Assembly: GCA_019358985.1 (NCBI GenBank)
Contig: JAHHIJ010000028.1
Span: 28,177 to 92,176 of the forward strand
DNA: 64,000 nucleotides
Direction of reading: 5' to 3'
DNA from: Tolypothrix brevis GSE-NOS-MK-07-07A
GTDB lineage: Bacteria; Cyanobacteriota; Cyanobacteriia; Cyanobacteriales; Nostocaceae
The notes under the pieces are model-generated. The model made no database searches. It saw only the letters and a list, made by a program, of their open reading frames with translations, and had not been told where the DNA came from. Position 1 is the stretch's first letter; every line of letters begins with the position of its first letter. Made by a program: the position numbers and the translations under genes. Positions 8,556-17,961 of the stretch are shown piece after piece.

Positions 8556-9995
8556 CTAGGTGCCACCGCCAAATACTTCGACGTTAGCAAATAAACAAAT
8601 GGGTGAACCGTGTCCGACGGAAATCGCCTGATTTGGTTCTCCTTTGCCACAGTAAGCTGTGCCGTACATTTGCCAACTGGAGGAGTTTCCTAGTTTGATT
8701 AAGCTGTGCCAAAATTCGGGTGTGGTGGCTCGATAATTGGGATTGCGGAGGGTTTTGGTGAGTTTGCCGTTTTCAATTAATTTGGCGTACTCGCAGCCAA
8801 ACTGAAATTTATAACGTTGGTCATCAATTGACCAAGAACGGTTAGATTCCATGTAAACGCCGTGTTCTATGTCGGCGATGATTTCGTCAAAGGTGGCGTT
8901 TCCCGGCTCTAAATTCAAGTTTGCCATGCGATCAATCGCTGGTCTATTCCATGAAGAAGCACGCGCACACGCAACTCCTGGTACACTGGCTCTAGCTTGG
9001 CTTTCTAAGCTACCTAAACCGCGCTGAAGTACGCCTTCTTTAATTAAGTATTCCCGTGTTGCTACTGCCCCAGTATCATCAAAACTGTAGCTGGCAAACT
9101 CTCCTGGTACGGTGGGGTCAAAGGTGATGTTCATTAACTCAGAACCGTATACTAGATTGCCAAAGTCACTTTTGTTGACAAAGCTGCCACCGGCGTAGTT
9201 GCGCTCATCTCCTAAAATGCGATCGATTTCTAGGGGATGTCCGACACTTTCATGGATTTGTAGCATCATTTGGTCTGGTGCTAAAACTAAGTTGGTGCGG
9301 GTAGACGGGCATTCGTCCGCTGTCAATAGTTCTATTGCCTGTTCGCCAATTTGCTGCACTCGTTGCCATAATTCTTCTTCTCTTAACAGTTCCATGCCAC
9401 CTTGGTAACAGTGTGCTTGCCAGCCGTTGTTACTGCGCTGCTGGACGATCGCTCCATCTTGTGCAGTAGCTCCGTAATGAGTGCCTAATGACAAGATTTT
9501 TTGATACACCTCTGAACCGTTACTGCTGACAAACCAAGTTTCTTTTTCAGTGGTGGTGGTGGTTGCCGTGGTTTGGACGATTTTATCGTCAACTTTTAAG
9601 GTTTTGCAAATACGGATAAGTATATCATTTATTTCTCTTGGACTCAGTGCATCTAATGGTTTAAGAAATGGAGAAATATATTCACCAACGACTTTCGGGC
9701 GTTCTTTCGCACTGAAAGGATATATCCACCATTCACTTGCGGCTAGTGCCTGTTTATACGCTTTTTCCGCAGCATCTTGTAAACTGGCAAGATCCAGAGA
9801 ATTGGTAGCAGCATAACCGAGACAACCATTAACCAAAACTTCCAGCATCACTCCCATAGTGGAGGATTTGCCGTTTGTTTGCGGTAAGGCATCTCGAACA
9901 TAACAATTATAGTTGTTTTCCTTTACGGCTCTGATACCAATCCAATCAGCGGGAATATTTAGAGAAGCGAGGATGTTTGTTAATTCAGACCACAT
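8556..9995 (-). CDS. tldD: TldD-family zinc metallopeptidase subunit
   Basis: The 479-residue protein carries the zinc-binding and catalytic HESVGH motif (HExxxH) at 248-253, followed by EIDRILGDERNYAGGSF, both typical of active TldD. It would form a heterodimeric chamber protease with the TldE product encoded next. There is no signal peptide, so it is cytosolic. The N-terminal MWSELTNILASLNIPADWIGIR is consistent with the family start. A heptanucleotide repeat tract lies just upstream (10003-10094), which may bear on promoter spacing. Confidence 0.9.
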   Translation of the reverse strand: MWSELTNILASLNIPADWIGIRAVKENNYNCYVRDALPQTNGKSSTMGVMLEVLVNGCLGYAATNSLDLASLQDAAEKAYKQALAASEWWIYPFSAKERPKVVGEYISPFLKPLDALSPREINDILIRICKTLKVDDKIVQTTATTTTTEKETWFVSSNGSEVYQKILSLGTHYGATAQDGAIVQQRSNNGWQAHCYQGGMELLREEELWQRVQQIGEQAIELLTADECPSTRTNLVLAPDQMMLQIHESVGHPLEIDRILGDERNYAGGSFVNKSDFGNLVYGSELMNITFDPTVPGEFASYSFDDTGAVATREYLIKEGVLQRGLGSLESQARASVPGVACARASSWNRPAIDRMANLNLEPGNATFDEIIADIEHGVYMESNRSWSIDDQRYKFQFGCEYAKLIENGKLTKTLRNPNYRATTPEFWHSLIKLGNSSSWQMYGTAYCGKGEPNQAISVGHGSPICLFANVEVFGGGT

Positions 9996-10002
9996 AATTA
10001 AA

Positions 10003-10094
10003 GTTGTTGGTTGATAGTTGATAGTTGATAGTTGTTGGTTGATAGTTGATAGTTGTTGGTTGTTGGTTGATAGTTGTTGGTTGATAGTTGTTAG
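10003..10094. repeat. Heptanucleotide tandem repeat tract (STRR type)
   Basis: About thirteen consecutive 7-mers, mostly GTTGATA and GTTGTTG variants, run upstream of tldD. Short tandemly repeated repetitive (STRR) heptamers are well known in heterocyst-forming cyanobacteria. The tract sits between the start of tldD (9995) and the 3' end of cysS. Copy number is likely to vary between strains. Confidence 0.85.
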
Positions 10095-10125
10095 TGGTCA
10101 AAAAATCTTATAATCCACTAACATT

Positions 10126-10152
10126 GTACAGACGCGATTAATCGCGTCTCTA
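10126..10152. repeat. Type C hairpin downstream of cysS
   Basis: GTACAGACGCGATTAATCG continues to CGTCTCTAAC and ends 12 bp from the cysS stop codon. As an 11-bp inverted repeat it could serve as a cysS 3' hairpin; only a mixed T-tract is nearby. Confidence 0.6.
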
Positions 10153-10163
10153 ACCTTTTTTAT

Positions 10164-11603
10164 CTAATTACGATGCCAGCGGGTTCCCTCACGGCTATCA
10201 ATTAGGGTAATACCTTGGGAAAGTAGTTCATCACGAATGCGATCGCTCAAAACAAAATTCTTGGCAATCCGCGCATCTTGTCTTTCCTGAATTTTCGCTT
10301 CAATTTCGGCATCGCTTAAACCCTTATTCACAGATGTTTCTACTTTCATCTCGGCTTCTAAACCCAAAACACCTGCTAAAGTAACAAGTGTTTGCCACTG
10401 TTTAAGTAACTCCAAAGGTGCTGTTTCAGTTTTCCCTTCATGGACAAAAATATTTCGCTCACGTCGCAGTTCTTTGGCTAATTCAAACAGTACTATTAAA
10501 CCACCAGGGAAATTAAAGTCATTATTTACAGCTTCGATGAAACGTTCAATGAAGGAATTAGGAATTGATGAGTTCTTACTCCCCATTCCCCATCCCAATT
10601 GATACCCAAAAAGCAAACCTTCTTTCAGCGTGTGCCAACCGTTGGTTGCTGCCTGAATTGCTTCGTCGGTAAAATCGATTGGTGTGCGATATTGTGCCAT
10701 CAGGACAAATAACCGCACTGCCATCGGGTCAACGCCTCGATCTAGTAAGTCGCGAATGGTGGTAAAATTACCTAAAGATTTGGACATTTTTTCGCCATCC
10801 ACCTTCACCATGCCGTTATGCATCCAGTAGCGAGATAACGGTTTGCCTGTGACTGCTTCCGATTGGGCAATTTCATTTTCATGATGGGGGAAAATTAAAT
10901 CTTCACCACCAGCGTGAATATCGATGGTTTCCCCAAGGCGATCGCGTACCATTGCACTACATTCAATATGCCATCCTGGACGACCTTTGCCCCAAGGTGA
11001 TTCCCAAGCGGGTTCTCCCGGTTTTGCCGCTTTCCACAAAGCAAAATCAGCCGAATCTTTTTTGCGCTGATACTCAGGATCTTCTAGATCAACTCGTCCA
11101 CTGGCACCAGCTTGTGAATTTTCTAATTTACGTCCAGAAAGCTTGCCATATTCAGGAAAGGCTCGCACTGAGTAGTAAACATCACCGTTACTTGGGTAAG
11201 CGTAGCCTTTATTTTCTAGCTCGTGAATTAGCCGAGTTATGCCATTCATTGTATGGGTAGCGCGGGGATATTCTGAGGCTTCTTTGATATTCAGCCGCGC
11301 CATATCCTCAAAATATGCTTTGATAAAGCGATCGGCGATCGTCTCCATCGTTGAGTGTTCTTGCCGCGCTCGATTCAAAATTTTATCATCAACATCAGTA
11401 AAATTCTGGACATAGCGCACTTCATAGCCGACAAATTGTAAGTAGCGACGCACTACATCCCAAACTATACAAGCTCTGGCATGACCCAAATGGCAATAAT
11501 CATAAACCGTCACGCCGCAGTAATACATCTTAACCTTTCCTGGCTCGACTGTTTCAAAAGGTTCTTGACGACGGCTGAGAGTGTTGTAAACGGTTAGGGT
11601 CAT
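10164..11603 (-). CDS. cysS: Cysteinyl-tRNA synthetase
   Basis: This class I aminoacyl-tRNA synthetase charges tRNA-Cys. Visible hallmarks are the zinc ligands C29, C215 and H240 (in GWHIECSAM and IFPHHENE), the HIGH-type motif HLGHA at 38-42 and KMSKS at 272-276. The length (479 aa) is normal and the C-terminal DALR/anticodon region is complete. It is monocistronic, with an upstream region of 138 bp shared with the divergent CobW gene. Confidence 0.97.
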   Translation of the reverse strand: MTLTVYNTLSRRQEPFETVEPGKVKMYYCGVTVYDYCHLGHARACIVWDVVRRYLQFVGYEVRYVQNFTDVDDKILNRARQEHSTMETIADRFIKAYFEDMARLNIKEASEYPRATHTMNGITRLIHELENKGYAYPSNGDVYYSVRAFPEYGKLSGRKLENSQAGASGRVDLEDPEYQRKKDSADFALWKAAKPGEPAWESPWGKGRPGWHIECSAMVRDRLGETIDIHAGGEDLIFPHHENEIAQSEAVTGKPLSRYWMHNGMVKVDGEKMSKSLGNFTTIRDLLDRGVDPMAVRLFVLMAQYRTPIDFTDEAIQAATNGWHTLKEGLLFGYQLGWGMGSKNSSIPNSFIERFIEAVNNDFNFPGGLIVLFELAKELRRERNIFVHEGKTETAPLELLKQWQTLVTLAGVLGLEAEMKVETSVNKGLSDAEIEAKIQERQDARIAKNFVLSDRIRDELLSQGITLIDSREGTRWHRN

Positions 11604-11741
11604 AACAGAGTAATGCTCTAATGAGAAGATAAGTAATAATAGGGTAAGCAGCTGGGACGGATGTCCAGCATCCCTATGCTAGTGTTTTCTGGACTATCTG
11701 CGCTACATTCCTTAATTTTGATTTTTTTTTGACACAGCGCT

Positions 11742-12863
11742 ATGCAATCAGCAGTGACTCCTGACCAATCTCAAGCAATGGATGCACCGAAACAAGGCTT
11801 GCCAGTAACAATTATTACTGGCTTCCTCGGTAGTGGAAAGACGACTTTACTTAATCATATTCTCACCAATCAACAGGGTTTGAAAACCGCTGTTTTAGTT
11901 AATGAATTTGGTGAAATTGGCATCGACAATGAGTTAATTGTTTCCACTGGCGAGAACATGGTGGAACTGAGTAATGGTTGTATTTGCTGCACCATTAATA
12001 ATGATTTGGTGGATGCCGTTTACAAAGTTTTAGAACGCGAAGAAAAGCTAGATTATCTAGTTGTCGAAACAACTGGATTAGCAGATCCGCTTCCAGTCGC
12101 GCTGACATTTCTGGGTACAGAATTACGCGATTTGACTCGTCTGGATTCGATTATTACGGTGGTAGACGCGGCAAATTACAGCTTGGATTTATTCAACTCC
12201 CAAGCAGCTTACAGTCAAATTGCTTATGGTGATGTGATTGTTCTCAACAAAACTGATTTAGTTGATGAAGCGACTTTAAATGAGTTGGAGAAAAAAATAG
12301 GGGAAGTTAAAGAAGGAGCAAGAATTCTTCGCACCACGCGATCGCAAGTCCCACTTCCTTTAATTCTCAGCGTTGGTCTGTTTGAGTCTGATAAGTACTT
12401 TGACACTGTTGATGAGCATAATCACGACCATCACGACCACGATCATGACCATCACGACCACGACGATCATGACCATTCTACATGCGGTCACGACCATCAT
12501 GACCACGACCACGAACATCACCACCATCATTCTGACCATTTAGAAAATGATGGTTTTACCTCACTATCTTTCCAAATTGACAAACCTTTGTCTATTAGGA
12601 AGTTTCAATATTTCTTAGATAACCAGCTAACTGAGAATATCTTCCGAGCAAAGGGTATTATGTGGTTTGACGAAAGTCCCAACCGTCATATTTTCCACCT
12701 TTGCGGTAAGCGCTTTACTATGGATGATGATGAGTGGAAAGGTGAAAAGAAAAATCAGCTAGTTCTCATTGGTCAAAATTTAGATCAAAATCAGTTGCTA
12801 GAACAGCTAGAAAAGTGCATTTGTGTTCCTTCCACAAGTCGCGGTCAGGGATTTGGAAAGTAA
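11742..12863 (+). CDS. CobW/COG0523-family GTPase with long His-rich loop (putative metallochaperone)
   Basis: The 373-residue G3E GTPase shows Walker A GFLGSGKT (27-34), the metal-binding GCICC motif (79-83), a switch/Walker B-like VVETTGLADP (107-116), the guanine-specificity NKTD (169-172) and a CobW C-terminal domain (about 272-365). Between the domains, residues 226-266 are almost entirely His and Asp with one Cys. This suggests zinc, cobalt or nickel delivery or storage. COG0523 members are often Zur-regulated, but no clear Zur box is visible upstream. A role in cobalamin synthesis is less likely than zinc homeostasis; metal specificity cannot be read from sequence alone. Confidence 0.9.
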   Translation: MQSAVTPDQSQAMDAPKQGLPVTIITGFLGSGKTTLLNHILTNQQGLKTAVLVNEFGEIGIDNELIVSTGENMVELSNGCICCTINNDLVDAVYKVLEREEKLDYLVVETTGLADPLPVALTFLGTELRDLTRLDSIITVVDAANYSLDLFNSQAAYSQIAYGDVIVLNKTDLVDEATLNELEKKIGEVKEGARILRTTRSQVPLPLILSVGLFESDKYFDTVDEHNHDHHDHDHDHHDHDDHDHSTCGHDHHDHDHEHHHHHSDHLENDGFTSLSFQIDKPLSIRKFQYFLDNQLTENIFRAKGIMWFDESPNRHIFHLCGKRFTMDDDEWKGEKKNQLVLIGQNLDQNQLLEQLEKCICVPSTSRGQGFGK

Positions 12864-12894
12864 TCTCTAGTCTTTTATAGTTATCTCTGACAAT

Positions 12895-12935
12895 GGCTCT
12901 GTTAGTTTCACTTACATGTGAAGACAGAGCCTTTG
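12895..12935 (+). terminator. Putative terminator of the CobW gene
   Basis: GGCTCTGT (12895-12902) pairs with ACAGAGCC (12924-12931), with an inner TTCAC/GTGAA stem, followed by TTTGCTTT. It lies 32 bp after the CobW stop. Confidence 0.65.
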
Positions 12936-12990
12936 CTTTGGCATTTTTAAAGTCATTATTGTACCTAAGTAGGTGGTTCAGATTAAATAT

Positions 12991-13057
12991 AAAACCTCAC
13001 TTGAAACTCCTCTCTTTACACTACGTAAAGAAAAGCTTTTATGCTGGGTGAGGTTTT
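12991..13057. repeat. Small inverted-repeat element with AAAACCTCAC ends
   Basis: AAAACCTCAC (12991-13000) and GTGAGGTTTT (13048-13057) are perfect 10-bp inverted ends, with CTTTAC/GTAAAG inside, giving a MITE-like cruciform. The 336-bp gap between the CobW gene and the Rpn gene also holds the terminator above and a decayed GTAGAGACG-type repeat near 13087-13115. None of the missing front of dtd is found here. Confidence 0.6.
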
Positions 13058-13199
13058 ACGGCAGATTGCGTTTTTATTGAATACACGTAGAGACGAAGCA
13101 TGTGGAACGTCTCAGAGCGGGTTTTGGATTTTATGCATGTACCTCCTAAGGAGTGAAATATGCTGTATTTTATCAGGACTTGTCGTCAGACATCGCCCT

Positions 13200-14006
13200 T
13201 TACTTCCCCGTATCACTAGCTTCTTCACTTTCCAACCGCTGCACCTGTTCTACAGATAACCCCGTCACTTTCGCTACAATTTCCGGGGATATTCCTTCTC
13301 TTAGCAGATTGAGAGCAACAAGCTGAACACCTTCGGCACGACCTTCGGCACGACCTTCGGCACGACCTTGTTCTATAATTTCAGCTTTGAGAGCTTGATA
13401 AGTTACTGATTCTTGCATAAGTTCTTCTCGCAGCAATTGTTTAACTACGTCTTTCTCCAATACTAGCCCAGCCAGAATAAACGCTGATGCTGCAACATTA
13501 CTTTGTGTAGATTGGTCGCTAATGCTAGAAATTTCTTCAGCAACTTGCCTTAATGTTTCAGTCCGGTCATTGGTATTACTTAATACTGCAAAGGGCAACA
13601 ATCCTGGATGCTCCAAAAATACACTTGTTGGTTGCTCCCAAAGGCAAATGACCTGGAACCTATGAAAGGTTTCTTCTAAAGTGAATGTGGTTTGCTGCAC
13701 AAGTTGTGAATTTGTTTGTTGCAGATAAATAACTACTTGACGCATTCGCTTGTTCTTAAAACGGCGATACACTCGTAGCCGATAGTCAATCATGCGAAAT
13801 GGAATATCAACTTTGGGCAAAGTTTGGAATTCCAGGTGCAGCACGACTTCATCAGATTGAAGTAATATCAGCGCATCAGCCCGAATGGGTTCAAGGGAGA
13901 GTTCTGAAGGACTTAACTCTGTGAGTGCGATCGGTTCCCCTAGTAGCCAGGTGGCAAAATCACTGGGGAAAGTTTCAGCAAGAAATTTACAGGTATTATC
14001 GAACAT
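13200..14006 (-). CDS. Rpn-family PD-(D/E)XK nuclease-like protein
   Basis: The protein of 268 residues from ATG 14006 begins [17 protein letters not shown], the usual start of this cyanobacterial family. An upstream extension of 25 codons to 14081 is antisense to the dtd remnant and is not expected to be real. The N-terminal region ([20 protein letters not shown]) carries the D...E-x-Q core of the Rpn/Uma-like nuclease fold. Residues about 220-230 are repeated R-A-E-G units, followed by a helical tail. Rpn proteins promote recombination or nick DNA in E. coli; activity here is inferred. The start codon is 2 bp from the surviving piece of dtd, which it has evidently displaced. Confidence 0.75.
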   Translation of the reverse strand: MFDNTCKFLAETFPSDFATWLLGEPIALTELSPSELSLEPIRADALILLQSDEVVLHLEFQTLPKVDIPFRMIDYRLRVYRRFKNKRMRQVVIYLQQTNSQLVQQTTFTLEETFHRFQVICLWEQPTSVFLEHPGLLPFAVLSNTNDRTETLRQVAEEISSISDQSTQSNVAASAFILAGLVLEKDVVKQLLREELMQESVTYQALKAEIIEQGRAEGRAEGRAEGVQLVALNLLREGISPEIVAKVTGLSVEQVQRLESEEASDTGK

Positions 14007-14007
14007 T

Positions 14008-14193
14008 ATGAGATTATCAGGTATTGACCGTTCAGCCGCTCCAACATTAGCCCAAGACTTATATAATCGTTTTGTCGCCAAGTTGCGGGAAACTGGTTTG
14101 CGGGTGGAAACTGGTCAATTTGGGGCGATGATGCAAGTGTCCATTGAAAATGACGGTCCTGTGACTTTATTACTAGAGCGAGAAGGTATATAA
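14008..14193 (+). pseudogene. dtd: 3' remnant of D-aminoacyl-tRNA deacylase (dtd)
   Basis: The frame reads [18 protein letters not shown], then a segment with [15 protein letters not shown] and [12 protein letters not shown]. That is the C-terminal third of D-Tyr-tRNA deacylase, which removes D-amino acids from tRNA; FGAMMQV is the region with the Gly-cisPro-neighbouring signature. The first roughly 90 residues, including the catalytic SQFTL-type motif, are missing, and instead the divergent Rpn gene begins at 14006. Translation from ATG 14008 would give only 61 residues, so it is almost certainly nonfunctional. Another deacylase would be expected elsewhere in the genome. Confidence 0.88.
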
Positions 14194-14296
14194 GGGTTTA
14201 TACGTAATTAATAAATATCAGCAACGCTATACTAAGCAGTTCTAAATGATGAGACAATATTAAACTAACCATTACAAAAGTTTAAACTCTCTCATC

Positions 14297-14632
14297 ATGG
14301 CTAATATCCAGTTTTCCAGAGGTATTAATGAAGAAGTTATTCCAGAAGTGCGGTTAACGCGATCGCGTACTGGTGACAGTGGTACAGCAACGTTTATTTT
14401 CACCAATCCTAAAGCTTTGGCTCAAGATGTTAGTGATGATATCACTGGCATGTATATGATTGACGAGGAAGGCGAAATTATTACTCGTGAAGTGAAAGCT
14501 AAATTTCTCAACGGCAAACCAGAAGGATTAGAAGCTGTTCATATAATGAAATCTACCGAAGAATGGGAGCGTTTTATACGCTTTATGACGCGGTATGGCG
14601 AGGAAAATGGATTAGAATTGAACAAAGTTTAA
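14297..14632 (+). CDS. psb28: Photosystem II assembly protein Psb28
   Basis: The 111-residue soluble protein starts [20 protein letters not shown] and matches Psb28 (Psb28-1 type) throughout, including the [14 protein letters not shown] core. Psb28 binds the cytoplasmic face of CP47/RC47 intermediates during PSII assembly and repair. It is monocistronic. The upstream 103 bp is AT-rich and free of genes; a MITE-like element follows the stop. Confidence 0.96.
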   Translation: MANIQFSRGINEEVIPEVRLTRSRTGDSGTATFIFTNPKALAQDVSDDITGMYMIDEEGEIITREVKAKFLNGKPEGLEAVHIMKSTEEWERFIRFMTRYGEENGLELNKV

Positions 14633-14656
14633 TCACCCATTGGGCATTGGTAATAA

Positions 14657-14731
14657 TTAGACATCTCCAAAAAAGATGTAGAGACGTAGCGTTGCTACGT
14701 CTCTACAAAAGTTTCGAGCAACGCATAATTA
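14657..14731. repeat. MITE-like element (ACATCTCC...CAACGCATA) with type A hairpin
   Basis: TTAGACATCTCC at the left, hairpin 14678-14706 in the middle and GAGCAACGCATAATTA at the right match the arrangement at 23874-23948 and 24018-24092. Confidence 0.6.
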
Positions 14732-14785
14732 GTTTCTTGTCTATTCTTTCCCTTTCCCCTCTTCAACCACTGATTAGCAAAGTGT

Positions 14786-15289
14786 ATGCAACAACCTCAT
14801 CCTGACTCACCAGAAATGTCAGTAATTTGTGCTGTTATTACAGTTAGCGATACACGCACAAGTGAAACAGACAAAAGTGGACAGCTAATTCAGCAATTAC
14901 TTCTGAATGCAAATCATGGTGTAGAAGCTTACACGATTATTAAGGATGAACCAGCACAGATTCAAGAGCAAATTCAATTGTTGGGTAAAAACGTTAATTT
15001 AGATGTAGTAATTTTCAATGGTGGCACGGGAATTGCACCGAGGGATACAACCTACGATGCGATTGAGAAATTGCTCTCAAAAACCTTACCAGGGTTTGGG
15101 GAGCTGTTTCGCTTTCTAAGTTATCAAGAAATTGGTTCGCGAGCGATCGCATCTCGTGCTATTGCTGGTATTTATCAAGATAAATTAATCTTCTCTGTTC
15201 CTGGTTCTAGTAATGCTGTGCAGTTGGCGATGTCCAAGTTGATTTTACCGGAGATGGTGCATTTAGTTAGCCAAATGCGGAAACAATAA
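14786..15289 (+). CDS. moaB: Molybdenum cofactor biosynthesis protein B
   Basis: The 167-residue protein belongs to the MoaB/Mog/MoeA-domain family, which adenylates molybdopterin. The hallmark NGGTGIAPRDTTYDAIEKLL (about 89-108) and the FSVPGSSNAV segment near 146-155 are present. The first ATG (14786) gives a 10-residue leader before MSVICAVITVSDTRT; the internal ATG at residue 11 is an alternative start. The cofactor would serve nitrate reductase; no other moa genes are in the window. Confidence 0.9.
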   Translation: MQQPHPDSPEMSVICAVITVSDTRTSETDKSGQLIQQLLLNANHGVEAYTIIKDEPAQIQEQIQLLGKNVNLDVVIFNGGTGIAPRDTTYDAIEKLLSKTLPGFGELFRFLSYQEIGSRAIASRAIAGIYQDKLIFSVPGSSNAVQLAMSKLILPEMVHLVSQMRKQ

Positions 15290-15316
15290 GATATGAGCGG
15301 TTCACCGCTCACTACG

Positions 15317-15342
15317 AAAAAACCCCTCTTGATAGATGGGGG
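15317..15342 (-). terminator. Terminator-like hairpin reading leftward from mraY
   Basis: On the minus strand a CCCC/GGGG hairpin with arms at about 15323-15326 and 15338-15342 is followed by six T residues (A-run 15317-15322). It lies about 60 bp past the mraY stop. A second small hairpin GAGCGGTTCACCGCTC (15295-15310) lies nearer moaB. Confidence 0.65.
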
Positions 15343-15399
15343 TTGGAAGATTTTACATTTTTCAAGGTATCAAAATTGAGCGATTCTCCGTAGGAGAGG

Positions 15400-16497
15400 C
15401 TACGCCAACGCCAAACTGATTACGGCTAAAATTGCTGCGATAATATAAAACACGCTAACTACTTGTTGTTCAGACCATCCAGTAAGTTCTAAATGATGGT
15501 GTAAGGGTGCCATTTTGAAAAGCCGCTTACCTTTACCATCAGGACCTTTTGTCGCTTTGTAGTAACCAACTTGCGCCATTACTGAAAGGGTTTCGACGAA
15601 GAAGATACCGCTAATAATAAATAGTGCTACCAGGCTGTTAGTCATCAATCCTACAGCAGCTAAAGCGCCGCCCAGCGCTAGGGAACCAGTATCTCCCATA
15701 AAAACGCGGGCTGGGTTGCGATTATGAGTTAAAAAGCCGAAGCAGCTGCCACTGACAGCAGCACAGAAAACCATCAATGGAAGGGACGTAGGGGCAATGA
15801 TAACACCTAATGCGAAAATAGCGATCGCTACTGTTCCCGCTGCTAACCCATCAATTCCATCAGTTAAATTAGTGGCGTTACTTTCTGCTACTAAAACAAA
15901 ACCAGCTAAGGGCCAGAATAGAAATCCTAGCGGTATTGAAAGACCGACAAAAGGCAAAGCAATATTCGTAATATTAGAAGGTTGGTTAAACATTAGCCAC
16001 AAACAAAACAGTGCTGCAAAACCAACTTGCAAAGCCAGTTTCATATGAGGCGATATACCTTTATTAGACTTACGACGGAGAATTTGCCAATCGTCAATCC
16101 AGCCAATCAAACCGTAACTTAGTGTTAATGCGGAAACCGCAAGTACTTCTGTTGAAAAATTAGACCATATACAAGCAATAATCACCGCCACAGGCACAAA
16201 GAAAATGCCGCCCATTGTTGGTGTGCCTGCCTTTTTTAAATGAGCTTGGGGACCATCCTCGCGGATGATTTGTCCTGCTTTGAGTGCTTGCAGCCACGGG
16301 ATCACCCAAAACCCGACGGCACTCGACAATAGCGCAGACAACAATAGTGGCAGGGTTAGCGACATACCCTGCCAAGGCAATCGGTTGCCCATCCAATCTA
16401 AACTTAGTGCTGCAACACTTAGTCCTACACCCAATAAAGAGACTAGACTGATGCCAGAAATGTTTAACCCTTGGTCAGGAGATAATTTAGCGTCCAC
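15400..16497 (-). CDS. mraY: Phospho-N-acetylmuramoyl-pentapeptide transferase
   Basis: This 365-residue, ten-helix membrane enzyme makes lipid I from UDP-MurNAc-pentapeptide and undecaprenyl phosphate. Conserved loops are visible: KKAGTPTMGGIFF (about 88-100), NATNLTDGIDGLAAG (about 205-219) with the catalytic Asp cluster, FMGDTGSLALGG and PLHHHLELTGW. Its stop codon falls in a CTCCGTAGGAGAGGCTACGCC repeat common in such genomes, so the last two or three residues may be repeat-derived. It lies 74 bp from a small DUF3134-like gene on the same strand. Confidence 0.96.
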   Translation of the reverse strand: MDAKLSPDQGLNISGISLVSLLGVGLSVAALSLDWMGNRLPWQGMSLTLPLLLSALLSSAVGFWVIPWLQALKAGQIIREDGPQAHLKKAGTPTMGGIFFVPVAVIIACIWSNFSTEVLAVSALTLSYGLIGWIDDWQILRRKSNKGISPHMKLALQVGFAALFCLWLMFNQPSNITNIALPFVGLSIPLGFLFWPLAGFVLVAESNATNLTDGIDGLAAGTVAIAIFALGVIIAPTSLPLMVFCAAVSGSCFGFLTHNRNPARVFMGDTGSLALGGALAAVGLMTNSLVALFIISGIFFVETLSVMAQVGYYKATKGPDGKGKRLFKMAPLHHHLELTGWSEQQVVSVFYIIAAILAVISLALA

Positions 16498-16571
16498 GGA
16501 TATTTCCCTTCACTCCACACTTGTATTCATTAAATTACGGGGACTATGCCACTCAGCCCCCTACCGACAAA

Positions 16572-16811
16572 TTAATCGTCTTCTACGGGGACATCGTCGT
16601 CATCTTCGATATCATAATCAATTCCGCCGTCTTCTACACCCATCAAAGCTTCGACATCATCTTCACCAGATGAAAAATCTGTTTCTTGAACTTCACGCGC
16701 TATCAAACGATTATTTGACTGCAACCAGTCCAAGAGCGACAACTCTTGCTTTAATGGAATTACGGCGGCTCGTTGGTTGCGGGGTTCTTCACGTAATGGA
16801 GAATTCAACAT
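16572..16811 (-). CDS. DUF3134-like small acidic protein
   Basis: The 79-residue protein begins MLNSPLREEPRNQRAAVIP and ends in a run of Asp/Glu (DIEDDDDVPVEDD). The N-terminal half matches the cyanobacterium-specific family DUF3134 as I know it. No cysteine, membrane segment or catalytic motif is seen. It sits just upstream of mraY on the same strand, so a shared transcript is plausible. Function unknown. Confidence 0.75.
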   Translation of the reverse strand: MLNSPLREEPRNQRAAVIPLKQELSLLDWLQSNNRLIAREVQETDFSSGEDDVEALMGVEDGGIDYDIEDDDDVPVEDD

Positions 16812-17038
16812 ATCGATGAAGGCACGAAAAGGCTACAGTGATAGACATTAAGAGTCTATCACTTGATATAGGCGAATTTAGTTTATCATTCAACTCTTCC
16901 ATAGAAAAATCCGTCAAAAAATTTTTATTTAATAGCGGCAAGCGATCGCAATTGTAAATTCTCAATTAATGTTATGCGTTTATACATAGAACATTAATCT
17001 CTAATTAATACTGATATCTTTTGAGGTAATGACGCATC

Positions 17039-17620
17039 ATGACAAAGGCAGATTTAATTAATGCAATTGCTTCTACAAATCGGGGAATTTTGGCAACTGA
17101 ATTAGAAAAGCAGGCTATCTTAGTGGCTCTAGCTAATTTAGAAGATTTAAACCCTACACCTCGTCCAGTTGAAGCTGCTGATTTGCTCAATGGCAATTGG
17201 CGACTGCTATACACCACAAGCAAAGGGCTATTAAATCTTGATCGGATACCCTTTTCTAAAGTTGGTCAAATTTACCAGTGTATTCGCGTAGAAACTAATA
17301 GCGTTTACAACATAGCCGAAGTTTATGGCTTACCATTACTCGAAGGTTTAGTGAGCGTGGCTGCTAAATTTGAACCAGTTTCCGAGCGTCGCCTCAAAGT
17401 AAAATTTGACCGATCTATCATCGGCTTGAAAAAGTTAATCGGCTACAGTAATCCAGAAACTTTTATCCAACAAATTGAAGCTGGTAAAAAATTCACTGCA
17501 ATTGATTTTCCGATTAAAAGCGGTGAACAGCAAGGCTGGCTAGATATCACCTATCTAGATAACGATCTCCGTATTGGTAGAGGTAATGAGGGTAGTGTGT
17601 TTGTCTTAACCAAAGCATAA
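17039..17620 (+). CDS. PAP/fibrillin-family protein
   Basis: This 193-residue lipocalin-like protein of the plastid lipid-associated (fibrillin) family is typical of cyanobacteria and chloroplasts and is associated with thylakoid lipids and photoprotection. The family signature LLNGNWRLLYTTS is at about 49-61, with a C-terminal conserved stretch ending LRIGRGNEGSVFVL. No signal peptide is present. The divergent DUF3134 gene shares the 227-bp AT-rich upstream region. The ligand is unknown. Confidence 0.88.
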   Translation: MTKADLINAIASTNRGILATELEKQAILVALANLEDLNPTPRPVEAADLLNGNWRLLYTTSKGLLNLDRIPFSKVGQIYQCIRVETNSVYNIAEVYGLPLLEGLVSVAAKFEPVSERRLKVKFDRSIIGLKKLIGYSNPETFIQQIEAGKKFTAIDFPIKSGEQQGWLDITYLDNDLRIGRGNEGSVFVLTKA

Positions 17621-17961
17621 AATGTTCCTCAAATAGTATTTGCGATTGAACTTAAGCGATTGTAGGTACTTTGTCAAGGGGGTAGTGGGGGAGATGGGGA
17701 CAGGGGGGGGAAATATTTCTTCTTTCTTACCCTTACCCTTACCCCCTCTTGGGAATTCCCTTTACCCTTTCCCCTTTTCCGGTAAGTCTAATAGACATCT
17801 CCGAAACCCTTGTAGAGACGTAGCACTGCTACGTCTCTTGGGGTCAGATAACGCATCATTAATTTATGGAGATGTCTAATCTAATATAGATATAATTCCA
17901 AATCACGCTACTTCGATGCCAGTCGCACGTAAGTGGCTCCAAAATCTAAAATTCAAAATTG
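17621..17961. repeat. Gene-free spacer with G/C tracts and a MITE-like element
   Basis: The first half (17670-17790) is a G-tract then CCCTTTACCC-like C-tracts typical of cyanobacterial spacers. From 17794 to 17878, AGACATCTCC ... hairpin 17812-17838 ... GGAGATGTCT forms an inverted-repeat element of the type A MITE family. No gene is seen. Confidence 0.6.

Noticed and set aside
10003..10094. Possible CRISPR or protein-coding repeat
   Set aside because: Seven-base units with no spacers; the pattern is that of STRR heptamers in a non-coding gap.
14007..14081. N-terminal extension of the second Rpn protein
   Set aside because: These 25 codons are antisense to the dtd remnant, and the family starts at MFDNTCKF (14006).
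16265..16819. 184-codon + strand frame over mraY and the DUF3134 gene
   Set aside because: Antisense to two conserved genes and low-quality composition; a shadow frame.
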